Notes: generated from the sequence alone by a model not told the origin. 7,380 nt of DNA from Spirochaetaceae bacterium UBA6089 (GCA_002435985.1 DIXD01000019.1:1-7380); one strand, 5' to 3'. Shown: positions 1 through 5,630, counted from the stretch's first letter. A program made the numbers and translations.

Positions 1-989
1 CCGGCAAGCACAACTCCTTCTTCGGCGATGCGCGGCAGAACCCCTGCATCGACACCGTGAGGATAATAGACCGCCGTCAAGGTGTTCGCATAGAGCTCCT
101 CGCGCACGGGCACATAGGTAAGCCCGATGGCCGAAAGCCCAGCACGGCATGCACGCGCGTTGAGCGCATGTCGCCTGAATCGGGCATCCATTCCTTCAGC
201 CAGGATCTGTCCAAGGCTTACGTTCAGAGCCCTCACGAGGTTAACCGGGGGAGTGCCGAAGTATGCAGATGTTCGCGCCTCGTATGCCTGCATGACCGGC
301 AACCAATACTGCCAGTCGCAATAGTACGCACGGACAGGAGTCTTTCGTGCTTTGAATGCAGCAATGGCCTTTTCGCTTGCGACGAGGAGCGCAAGGCCCG
401 GCGGCACGCCGATTGCCTTCTGCGAGGCGGTGAACGCGATGTCCACACCCCATTCTTCCATGCGCAACTCTTCTCCCGCGAGTGCGCAGACACCGTCGAC
501 TACGATGAGGGTGTCCGTTTCGCGAGCCGCGGCAGCGATGCTCTTGACGTCGGCGCGGATGCCTGTGCTCGTGTCGACATGGGTTATACTGAGTATCTTG
601 TACTTTTTTGCACGGAGCTGGGCACGGATTGCGCGAAGCTCGGGCAAATCGCCGACGGTGCTCGGTACGATGTCGACGTTTGCTCCATGGAGCCTGAAAA
701 TATCGGCCATGCGATCGCTGAAATAGCCGGTGTGCACGATGAGCACGTTGTCGCCTGGTTCGGTGATGTTTGCTGCGGCGAGCTCCATAGCGAGCGTGCC
801 GCTCCCGGCGATGGCGAACGGCTGACCATGAGGGGCAAGCCATACCTTGCGCATTTTTTCGAGGGCCTGTCCAAATATTTCGATGAAGGTAGGATCAACG
901 TGGCTCAAGGTCGGTTTTGACATCTCATCCAACACCTCATCGCTGAACTCGATGGGACCTGGAATCATTAAAAGACGTCTTTCCTTCAT
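1..989 (-). CDS. Class V PLP-dependent aminotransferase (alanine-glyoxylate / serine-pyruvate type), C-terminus cut by window edge
   Basis: The reading frame is open from the ATG at 989 to the left edge, giving 329 complete residues; family members usually have about 355-390, so the C-terminal end is missing. The N-terminus (MKERRLLMIPGPIEFSDEVL) has the PGP motif typical of alanine-glyoxylate and serine-pyruvate aminotransferases. AGSGTLAME at 61-69 is the cofactor phosphate-binding region, VVDGVCAL at 163-170 holds the aspartate (D165) that contacts the pyridine nitrogen, and SQK at 189-191 gives K191 as the lysine forming the PLP Schiff base. The family moves an amino group from alanine, serine or similar donors to glyoxylate, pyruvate or another keto acid in the cytoplasm; the exact substrate cannot be read from sequence. 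Phosphonate (2-aminoethylphosphonate) and purine-catabolic aminotransferases are related, so the donor is open. The start is supported by GGGAG six bases upstream. The gene appears to have its own promoter with a palindrome. Confidence 0.9.
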   Translation of the reverse strand, partial: MKERRLLMIPGPIEFSDEVLDEMSKPTLSHVDPTFIEIFGQALEKMRKVWLAPHGQPFAIAGSGTLAMELAAANITEPGDNVLIVHTGYFSDRMADIFRLHGANVDIVPSTVGDLPELRAIRAQLRAKKYKILSITHVDTSTGIRADVKSIAAAARETDTLIVVDGVCALAGEELRMEEWGVDIAFTASQKAIGVPPGLALLVASEKAIAAFKARKTPVRAYYCDWQYWLPVMQAYEARTSAYFGTPPVNLVRALNVSLGQILAEGMDARFRRHALNARACRAGLSAIGLTYVPVREELYANTLTAVYYPHGVDAGVLPRIAEEGVVLA

Positions 990-995
990 AGCACA

Positions 996-1000
996 CTCCC
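996..1000 (-). promoter_or_regulatory. Ribosome binding site of the aminotransferase
   Basis: On the minus strand this reads GGGAG, six bases before the ATG at 989. It directly follows the palindrome at 1001-1023. Confidence 0.6.
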
Positions 1001-1023
1001 TAAGAGAGATTCGATCTCTCTTA
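1001..1023. promoter_or_regulatory. Perfect palindrome (10-bp arms, 3-bp centre), probable operator of the aminotransferase promoter
   Basis: The arms TAAGAGAGAT (1001-1010) and ATCTCTCTTA (1014-1023) are exact reverse complements around TCG. The site touches the -10 box (1023-1028) and covers the expected transcription start near 1016, just before the Shine-Dalgarno. Only part of it would be transcribed from that start, so an operator for a dimeric repressor is more likely than an mRNA hairpin. The cognate regulator is not identifiable here. Confidence 0.6.
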
Positions 1024-1051
1024 TTATAACTCTGGAATGGCGTATTGTCAT
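1023..1051 (-). promoter_or_regulatory. Sigma70-like promoter for the aminotransferase
   Basis: On the minus strand there is a -35 box ATGACA (1046-1051), a 17-bp spacer and a perfect -10 TATAAT (1023-1028). The start of transcription should lie near 1016, about 27 bases before the ATG at 989. The -35 box is inside the first copy of the 61-bp tandem repeat. Confidence 0.7.
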
Positions 1052-1153
1052 GCACGGTCTTTTTGCTTTGGCGGCCAAGGTTTTCTGGCAGACTGGAATG
1101 GCGTATTGTCATGCACGGCTTCTATCGACGTGGCGGCCGAGGTTTTTGGCAGA
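1032..1153. repeat. 61-bp tandem direct repeat, two copies, upstream of the aminotransferase promoter
   Basis: Copies lie at 1032-1092 and 1093-1153. The first 26 bases are identical, starting CTGGAATGGCGTATTGTCAT and continuing GCACGG. The rest is related with small substitutions and indels, including a shared TGGCGGCC core and a GGCAGA end. The proximal copy supplies the -35 box and most of the spacer but not the -10 box, so the distal copy is not a full promoter. The 61-bp spacing is close to six helical turns. The gap between the nifX-like stop (1186) and the aminotransferase start (989) otherwise holds no gene, and I see no classical terminator in it. Confidence 0.75.
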
Positions 1154-1185
1154 CTGCGCCGGTTGGTCTGCTTCGATACGTGCCC

Positions 1186-2025
1186 TCAGTGCAAATATTC
1201 CGGATGATCTTTCAGCGTGCCTGCGATGTAGGCTGCCGCAGCGTCATCTATGAGTTCCATATCGGTCACGATGGGCTCGAGCCCGGCTTCCCGGATGCTG
1301 GCATAGGCGCCTGCACCCATGCCGCCCGCGATGAGGGCCTTACAGTCGATAATTGAATCTATCATGCTGGCATGTCGTTCCCCGGCACCAGCTTCAAAAC
1401 CATGCGCCGCACCGGGATCATGCACATGATGTTCCTCGTGCTGTCCTACAAATTGCCCATGGCCGAGCTTTGGTCGTTGGTCTCGTTGCACGATCTTGCC
1501 GTCCTCAATGGTGAGCACGACATAGAACATTGCTCTTCCAAAGTGTCGGGAAATGGTCTTTCCGTCATCCGAAATGAACGCAATTTTCATGCTTTTCTCC
1601 TGTAGACTCCGTGCGTTAGGATTGAAAATGGCCGGCGTTTCTGTCCGAGAGAGCGCCGTGCCGTCGCGAAGGTCCGTAGCCCTGTCCATTCCCACCGCGA
1701 AAGGTGGCCGTTCGAGGCAGGGGGCCTTTGCTCGTTCTATGTTGATTGCCTTGCCGTTCAGAATGGCATCGGCGACTTTTTTGTGGGCACGCTCCAGAAT
1801 GCGCCCGAAGGTCTGGCGCGAAACACCCATACTCGCTGCAGCCTCTTCTTGGTAGAGATCTTCGAGATCGGCGAGCCGCAGTGCCTCGACCTCGTCGGGC
1901 TTGAGGACAATGAGTGTGGTCCCGCCGAAGAGCTCTTGGGCAAGCTGTGCATCTTCCACGAAAGGGAGGATTGAACAGGCGTGGATCTCCGAGGCGATTC
2001 GGCGGACACAGCGAGGGCGCGGCAT
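1186..2025 (-). CDS. DUF134 DNA-binding domain fused to a NifX-like (dinitrogenase Fe-Mo cofactor family) domain
   Basis: This 279-residue protein has two parts. Residues 1-97 match DUF134 (COG1342): the signature start MPRPR, a KPDEVEALRLADLEDL stretch at 42-57 and a sigma-region-4-like helix-turn-helix (EEAAASMGVSRQTFGRILER, 60-79) followed by NGKAI. Residues 146-279 are a NifX/NafY-like domain of the dinitrogenase Fe-Mo cofactor family (MKIAFISDDGKTISRHFGRA at 146-165, then IAGGMGAGAYASIREAGLEP at 232-251). A loop at 189-218 carries seven histidines and may hold metal. The linker (98-145) has only one cysteine and no recognised fold. The gene starts 3 nt after the mrp stop, and I see no convincing own ribosome site, so it is likely translated by coupling. 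The probable role is metal-cluster binding plus operon control, as inferred from the families. In other genomes these domains are often separate proteins; a strong internal start at 1590 may keep that arrangement here. Confidence 0.85.
   Translation of the reverse strand: MPRPRCVRRIASEIHACSILPFVEDAQLAQELFGGTTLIVLKPDEVEALRLADLEDLYQEEAAASMGVSRQTFGRILERAHKKVADAILNGKAINIERAKAPCLERPPFAVGMDRATDLRDGTALSRTETPAIFNPNARSLQEKSMKIAFISDDGKTISRHFGRAMFYVVLTIEDGKIVQRDQRPKLGHGQFVGQHEEHHVHDPGAAHGFEAGAGERHASMIDSIIDCKALIAGGMGAGAYASIREAGLEPIVTDMELIDDAAAAYIAGTLKDHPEYLH
1588..1601 (-). promoter_or_regulatory. Internal ribosome site and in-frame ATG for a stand-alone NifX-like protein
   Basis: On the minus strand AGGAG (1597-1601) is followed six bases later by ATG (1588-1590), in frame with the DUF134 fusion at residue 146. 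Starting here would give a 134-residue protein (1186-1590), the normal size and normal MKIAF-type beginning of a separate NifX-like protein. The fit to a genuine start is better than that of the annotated upstream start, which lacks a clear Shine-Dalgarno. Confidence 0.6.
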
Positions 2026-2028
2026 GGT

Positions 2029-2817
2029 TTATGACGAGGGCAGGGAGGCGAGCGCGAGTTCCACTTCGTTTGCCAGGGTGTCCGCGTTTTTTTGGACTGC
2101 ACTGCTCAGTTCCGACCAGCGGAGCGCACGGGAATGCGCCAACTCTTTTCTCCATGGCAGGCTTACAAGCAGGGGCAATCCCATACGCTGAGCGCCGTTC
2201 TGCGTGCCATCGTCGAACAAGGCGACCTCATTGCCGCAATGGGGGCAGACCATAGTGCGCATGTTTTCCACCACGCCGAGGACCGGAGTCTTGAGCATCG
2301 AGGCCATGTTGATCGATTTGCGAACGATCATCGACACATAATCCTGCGGTGTCGCCACGACGATGATGCCGGAGAAAGGAATGATCTGAAAGGCGGTGAG
2401 CGCGACGTCCGAAGTTCCGGGAGGAAAGTCGATGATGAGATAGTCGAGGTCCCCCCAGATCGTGTCCGACCAGAACTGATCGATGGCTTTGGCAAGCAAG
2501 GGACCCCGCCATATCACCGGCTCGTCTTCCTTTTCGTTGAAAAGATTGATCGAAAGCACTTTGATGCCTTCTTCGTTTTCGACGGGGTAGAGGTGTTCGC
2601 CGTCGGATTCGGCCCGGAAGCTGTCGATGCCGAGCATGCGCGGTATGCTGGGGCCCGTGATGTCTGCATCGAGCAGGCCGACTTTTAGGCCGCGTGAGGC
2701 AAGAGACTCTGCGAGGAGTGAGGCGACCATCGATTTGCCTACGCCACCCTTGCCGCTAACGACACCGATGACTCGCTTCACTGCAGGGTTCTGCTTTTTT
2801 TCAGGAATAAAACCCAT
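2029..2817 (-). CDS. mrp: Mrp/NBP35-family Fe-S cluster carrier P-loop ATPase
   Basis: This 262-residue cytoplasmic ATPase belongs to the Mrp/NBP35 branch of the SIMIBI (MinD/ParA) NTPases, which hold and pass on Fe-S clusters. The deviant Walker A motif GKGGVGKS is at 22-29, LLDADITGPS at 48-57 is the Walker A' region, DFPPGTSD at 130-137 is the Walker B/switch region diagnostic of Mrp, and VENMRTMVCPHCG holds the CxxC pair (C191, C194) that bridges a 4Fe-4S cluster at the dimer interface. The N-terminal MIP18/DUF59 domain found in some Mrp proteins is absent. I chose the ATG at 2817 because AAGGAG sits seven bases upstream; an in-frame ATG at 2838 lies before that site. It is the first gene of an operon with the DUF134-NifX fusion, which suggests it loads or unloads a metal cluster on that partner (inference). 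Confidence 0.93.
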   Translation of the reverse strand: MGFIPEKKQNPAVKRVIGVVSGKGGVGKSMVASLLAESLASRGLKVGLLDADITGPSIPRMLGIDSFRAESDGEHLYPVENEEGIKVLSINLFNEKEDEPVIWRGPLLAKAIDQFWSDTIWGDLDYLIIDFPPGTSDVALTAFQIIPFSGIIVVATPQDYVSMIVRKSINMASMLKTPVLGVVENMRTMVCPHCGNEVALFDDGTQNGAQRMGLPLLVSLPWRKELAHSRALRWSELSSAVQKNADTLANEVELALASLPSS

Positions 2818-2824
2818 GAAATGA

Positions 2825-2830
2825 CTCCTT
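2825..2830 (-). promoter_or_regulatory. Ribosome binding site that sets the mrp start
   Basis: On the minus strand AAGGAG lies seven bases before the ATG at 2817. This rules against the upstream in-frame ATG at 2838, which would place the site inside the coding region. Confidence 0.75.
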
Positions 2831-2853
2831 CTGCACATACCCCGAGCGGAGTT

Positions 2854-2869
2854 ATGAGCATATGCTCAT
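2854..2869. promoter_or_regulatory. Perfect 16-bp palindrome ATGAGCATATGCTCAT, probable operator of the mrp operon
   Basis: The sequence is its own reverse complement with no spacer. It begins at the last base of the -10 box (2869-2874) and covers the expected start of transcription, a position typical of a repressor site. DUF134, encoded in this operon, is the nearest candidate regulator, but the link is inference. Confidence 0.65.
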
Positions 2870-2897
2870 TTATATCGTCTCGCGCCGCGAACGTCAA
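2869..2897 (-). promoter_or_regulatory. Sigma70-like promoter of the mrp / DUF134-NifX operon
   Basis: The minus strand has -35 TTGACG (2892-2897), a 17-bp spacer and -10 TATAAA (2869-2874). The -35 box begins only 13 bases past the patatin stop codon, with no terminator between, so read-through from the TetR-patatin operon is also possible. Confidence 0.72.
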
Positions 2898-2910
2898 GAG
2901 AGCCTGTAAG

Positions 2911-3978
2911 CTATTCTTTCCAGCCAAAGCGCTCCTTGAGGGCTGTGAAGAATTTCGACCATGGCGTGCGAGTTTCGAAGAATTTCGAGGTAGCAGAGTA
3001 TCCCGAGTCAAAGAGGCTGGTGTACCGCGCATCTCCGAGCTCGATATCGAAATCTGTGGCCTCTATGCCACAGTCGTCGATGAAAATGGTCCGCGAATAA
3101 TTTTTCTCCGTGCGGATGACGAGGTGCTCTTGCACGAGCGAGATGCTCTCAAAGAGCGCCTCCATATAGTCGACCATCGATTTTATGGGCTTATACTGGG
3201 TCTTTTTCTCCGAAGAATACAGAAAAATGCCGAGCGTCTCCTCGTTTACTCCGTCGGACAGCCTTTTGGCATACTTTTCGTCGTCAAACATATCGATCGG
3301 ATAGTTCCACATAAGTCCGCCATCAACATAGCACTGCTCCTCATCCGTCCCAGGGTACTGGTACTGCACTGCTTCGAAGAAAAGGGGAATCGACATCGAA
3401 ATTCGCACGGCCAGCGCCACTTCCATGTCAGGCGTCGTCTCCAAAGAAAATAGGCGCGGCAAGCGGTTCGTGAGGTCGGTGCCCGTGATGTAGAGGAGGG
3501 GAAAGGCTTGGCCATCCTTGTGGATTTTCGGGGTGTTGAAGTCCTCAAAGGTATACTTCTCTTTGGTGACGGTGAAGCGCTCGGCAATAACCGAACGAAG
3601 CCACTGGTAGAGATAGGCGCTTGAATACCAGCCTTTGTCTTGCAGAAGACGAATGGTGCACTGGATGTTTTTGAAGGGAGAAAGGTCTCGGTAGAACTCG
3701 GTCAATGCGGCGATGCTCTTGCTCTCGATCGTGTGCGTGCGCACATCGTTTTCCGCAGGAATCTTGCGGTAGTCGAGGCCCTCTGCCATTGTCTTGAACT
3801 GCGCGAAGTCCGAAGGGCACAGCGTCACACCGAGCGCGGTGATGGCTCCCGCAGAGGTGCCTGCTACGCGTTCGATGGTGGACATGAGGCCGTGCTCATA
3901 GAGATACTTCAGCGCGCCAAGGTACGCGATGCCGCGGACGCCTCCCCCCTTGAAGACAAGATTGCGATAACGGACCAT
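2911..3978 (-). CDS. Patatin-like phospholipase (acyl hydrolase)
   Basis: This 355-residue protein has the full patatin signature. KGGGVRGIAYLGAL (10-23) is the glycine-rich oxyanion loop, GTSAG (40-44) is the nucleophile elbow with catalytic Ser42, and DGG (219-221) supplies Asp219 of the Ser-Asp dyad. Patatin-like proteins hydrolyse acyl esters of phospholipids or other lipids; the substrate and the direction of action (own membrane or foreign) cannot be told. I see no signal peptide or membrane segment, so it is probably cytoplasmic or peripherally bound. The region after about residue 250 is charged and not recognised as a separate domain. AGGAGG lies five bases before the ATG. The gene starts nine bases after the TetR stop codon, and that stop overlaps its ribosome site, so the two are almost certainly co-transcribed. 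Confidence 0.92.
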   Translation of the reverse strand: MVRYRNLVFKGGGVRGIAYLGALKYLYEHGLMSTIERVAGTSAGAITALGVTLCPSDFAQFKTMAEGLDYRKIPAENDVRTHTIESKSIAALTEFYRDLSPFKNIQCTIRLLQDKGWYSSAYLYQWLRSVIAERFTVTKEKYTFEDFNTPKIHKDGQAFPLLYITGTDLTNRLPRLFSLETTPDMEVALAVRISMSIPLFFEAVQYQYPGTDEEQCYVDGGLMWNYPIDMFDDEKYAKRLSDGVNEETLGIFLYSSEKKTQYKPIKSMVDYMEALFESISLVQEHLVIRTEKNYSRTIFIDDCGIEATDFDIELGDARYTSLFDSGYSATSKFFETRTPWSKFFTALKERFGWKE

Positions 3979-3983
3979 ACCTG

Positions 3984-3989
3984 CCTCCT
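3984..3989 (-). promoter_or_regulatory. Ribosome binding site of the patatin gene, overlapping the TetR stop codon
   Basis: The minus strand reads AGGAGG five bases before the ATG at 3978. Its first two bases are the end of the TetR TAG stop codon (3988-3990), which favours translational coupling. Confidence 0.7.
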
Positions 3990-4614
3990 ATGCGTGTAGC
4001 TGTTTCGTGCACAGCGCAGACAGCACAAATTCACTGAAAAAGCGCATGCCGTCTTTCCGTATATCGATCGTCCCCTTCGAAATTGCCCAGTCGAGAAAAA
4101 AACCGCGCATGCAGCGGTTCATCCATTCCGCGAGCTCCACCGGGTCGCCGGACCGCAGCTGTCCGACGGCTTGGCCTTCGGCGATGATTCTGGACACAAT
4201 GCGCACAAGGGAGCGTTCACGGTTGGAGAGTATCTTCTGGTCGTAGAATGTCGACATTTGGTTGATGTAGAGAATCGAGAGGGTACGGAATCCCATATGC
4301 TTGTGGATATAGTCGAGCTGATAGCGCGTAAAGGCGATGAGGCGGGCGACGGCATCCGGATTGCGAAAGATGGCGGCTTCTTTTTTTTCGTAAAAGGAAT
4401 CGATGCGGTGAAACTCTTCGATGATGATGTCGCTTTTTGTCTGGAAATAGGTATAGAATGAGCCTTTGGAGACGCCTGCGCCGGAAGTGATCTCGTCGAT
4501 CGAGACCTGATCGAAGCCCTTTTCGCGGAAGAGCGAGAGTGCAGTTTCGAGTATGCGTTTGCGTGTCTCGCGGGCTTGGAGTTTTCGTCTCGTGAGGGGA
4601 GGGCCTTCTTCCAT
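3988..4614 (-). CDS. TetR/AcrR-family transcriptional regulator
   Basis: This 208-residue protein has the classical TetR N-terminal DNA-binding domain: TRKRILETALSLFREKGFDQ at about 17-36, then the helix-turn-helix IDEITSGAGVSKGSFYTYF at 39-57. The remaining helical region (about 65-208) would bind an unknown ligand and form the dimer. Family members are usually repressors released by a small hydrophobic molecule. It is the first gene of an operon with the patatin and is divergent from the SDR gene. The shared intergenic region has two 22-bp palindrome-like sites, one on the -35 boxes of both promoters and one at the SDR start site. It therefore probably represses itself, the patatin and the SDR. 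The ribosome site is weak (AAGG, eight bases upstream), which would keep the level low. Confidence 0.92.
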   Translation of the reverse strand: MEEGPPLTRRKLQARETRKRILETALSLFREKGFDQVSIDEITSGAGVSKGSFYTYFQTKSDIIIEEFHRIDSFYEKKEAAIFRNPDAVARLIAFTRYQLDYIHKHMGFRTLSILYINQMSTFYDQKILSNRERSLVRIVSRIIAEGQAVGQLRSGDPVELAEWMNRCMRGFFLDWAISKGTIDIRKDGMRFFSEFVLSALCTKQLHA

Positions 4615-4633
4615 CGCTGTCGCCTTGATATGG

Positions 4634-4662
4634 AGGATAGCCTGATTTTCTTATGCAGTCAA
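4634..4662 (-). promoter_or_regulatory. Promoter of the tetR-patatin operon
   Basis: On the minus strand there is -35 TTGACT (4657-4662), a 17-bp spacer and -10 TATCCT (4634-4639). The -35 box overlaps the 22-bp palindrome-like site at 4658-4679. Confidence 0.55.
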
Positions 4663-4679
4663 TGAGAATTGTTGTTGAC
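4658..4679. promoter_or_regulatory. Imperfect 22-bp inverted repeat overlapping both divergent -35 boxes, probable TetR operator
   Basis: Arms GTCAATGAG and GTTGTTGAC flank a palindromic AATT centre; the outer five bases GTCAA/TTGAC match perfectly and six of nine arm positions pair. It overlaps the -35 box of tetR (4657-4662) and of the SDR (4675-4680), so one bound dimer could shut both promoters. It shares length and the outer GTCAATGA sequence with the site at 4711-4732. Confidence 0.5.
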
Positions 4680-4703
4680 AAGTGAGAAAACCCGTGTGAA
4701 AAT
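4675..4703 (+). promoter_or_regulatory. Promoter of the SDR gene
   Basis: The plus strand has a perfect -35 TTGACA (4675-4680), a 17-bp spacer and -10 GAAAAT (4698-4703), preceded by an extended TG (4695-4696). Transcription should start near 4710, at the edge of the second palindrome. Confidence 0.65.
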
Positions 4704-4710
4704 AACCAAG

Positions 4711-4732
4711 TTCAATGACTTTGGTCAATGAA
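4711..4732. promoter_or_regulatory. Imperfect 22-bp inverted repeat at the SDR transcription start, probable TetR operator
   Basis: Arms TTCAATGAC and GTCAATGAA surround TTTG; eight of nine positions pair, with a single symmetric A-A mismatch. The site covers roughly +1 to +22 of the predicted SDR transcript and lies just before the GGAGG ribosome site (4736-4740). Its first base is 53 bp from that of the other site, about five helical turns. Confidence 0.6.
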
Positions 4733-4748
4733 ACTGGAGGATGATACT

Positions 4749-5546
4749 ATGAATTTGAAAGACGTAGTTGCGGTGGTGACCGGCGGCGCGAGCGGTATAG
4801 GCGAGACGGTCGCCACGTATTTCGCCTCGAACGGCGCGAAGGTGGTGATCGGGGATGTGGTCCAGGAGAGCATTGACCGCGTTGTCGGAGACATCAGGGC
4901 TGCGGGCGGAAACGTGGTGGGCGTAAAGACCGATGTCACCAAGGATGCCGACGTGGCGGCCCTTATGGATACTGCGGTGTCGACATTCGGCGCGATCAAT
5001 GTCGTGGTCCCCTGCGCGGGCATCATTCGCGATGGCGTGATGATCAACACCGACAAGGAGACCGGCAAGGTCAAGCGCGTCATGGAGACGGACCAATTCC
5101 GCGCTGTCATCGAAGTCAACCTCATTGGCTCTTTCATAACCCTGCGCGAGGCAGCCCGCCGCATGGTGGACAACAAATGGCAGGGTGTCCTCTTCACGAT
5201 CTCGAGCGTCAACAAGGTCGGTCAGGTCGGACAGATCAACTATTCGTCCACCAAGGCAGCTGTGGCGATATGGCCGCGCATCCTCGCAGGCGAATTCCAG
5301 ATGAAGGGCATCAAGGGAATCCGCGTCATGAGCATTGCACCAGGCTATGTCGGCACGCCCATGGTGAAGAGTATGAATCAGGATGCGCTCAACGAGATTC
5401 TCAAGGATGTGCATATTGGGCGCCTCATCGAGCCTGAGGAGATCGCGCGCGCCATCGGCATGGTGGTCGAGAATGAGGCCTTCGATGGCACGTGCCTCGA
5501 GATTACGGGAGGCGTCACCTACGGCTCAAGGTCGATCGCCAAATAG
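4749..5546 (+). CDS. Short-chain dehydrogenase/reductase (SDR), probably NAD-dependent
   Basis: This 265-residue classical SDR has a Rossmann fold starting VVTGGASGIG (9-18, the TGxxxGxG cofactor motif). D36 at the end of the second strand usually means NAD(H) over NADP(H). The catalytic set is N124, S152 (in TISSVN), Y165 and K169 (YSSTK). APGYVGTP at 197-204 is the usual loop after strand six. Two things are odd: the conserved NNAG motif reads PCAG (88-91), and the segment between it and N124 is about 11 residues longer than in E. coli FabG, with the charged insert NTDKETGKVKR (100-110). The reaction is oxidation of a hydroxyl or reduction of a keto group on an unknown substrate. I chose the ATG at 4749 because GGAGG lies eight bases upstream; an in-frame ATG at 4728 falls inside the probable operator and has no ribosome site. 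Divergent from tetR-patatin and probably controlled by that TetR. Confidence 0.92.
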   Translation: MNLKDVVAVVTGGASGIGETVATYFASNGAKVVIGDVVQESIDRVVGDIRAAGGNVVGVKTDVTKDADVAALMDTAVSTFGAINVVVPCAGIIRDGVMINTDKETGKVKRVMETDQFRAVIEVNLIGSFITLREAARRMVDNKWQGVLFTISSVNKVGQVGQINYSSTKAAVAIWPRILAGEFQMKGIKGIRVMSIAPGYVGTPMVKSMNQDALNEILKDVHIGRLIEPEEIARAIGMVVENEAFDGTCLEITGGVTYGSRSIAK

Positions 5547-5584
5547 TCCGGCGTCGTTGCGCTTCACAAATCGGACAATGACAC

Positions 5585-5613
5585 AGGCCGCCTCAAAACT
5601 GGCGGCCTTTTTT
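5585..5613 (+). terminator. Intrinsic terminator after the SDR gene
   Basis: AGGCCGCC (5585-5592) and GGCGGCCT (5601-5608) form a perfect 8-bp stem with the loop TCAAAACT, followed by a run of six T (5608-5613). It ends the SDR transcript about 40 bases after the stop codon. Confidence 0.92.
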
Positions 5614-5630
5614 ATTGGCTTCATTTTTTC

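Noticed and set aside
57..920. A 287-codon open frame on the plus strand opposite the aminotransferase
   Set aside because: It has no family signature, and the minus strand carries a complete class V aminotransferase pattern including the PLP lysine; the open frame is a by-product of high-GC codon use.
1071..1080. Short palindrome TTGGC-G-GCCAA in the repeat as a terminator hairpin for the nifX-like gene
   Set aside because: The loop would be one base and no T-run follows on the minus strand.
1032..1153. CRISPR-like array
   Set aside because: Only two units, no spacers between them, and the similarity runs across the whole unit; this is a tandem duplication.
1045..1356. A possible small plus-strand protein across the 61-bp repeat
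   Set aside because: The repeat unit is not a multiple of three, so the frame changes between copies, and the frame runs antisense into the NifX-like domain.
2092..2688. A 198-codon plus-strand open frame opposite mrp
   Set aside because: It is antisense to conserved Mrp motifs, has no ribosome site and no recognisable domain.
2818..2838. Longer start for mrp at 2838
   Set aside because: The AAGGAG ribosome site falls inside this extension and fits the ATG at 2817.
4728..4748. Longer start for the SDR at 4728
   Set aside because: It has no ribosome site and lies in the probable operator; GGAGG fits the ATG at 4749.
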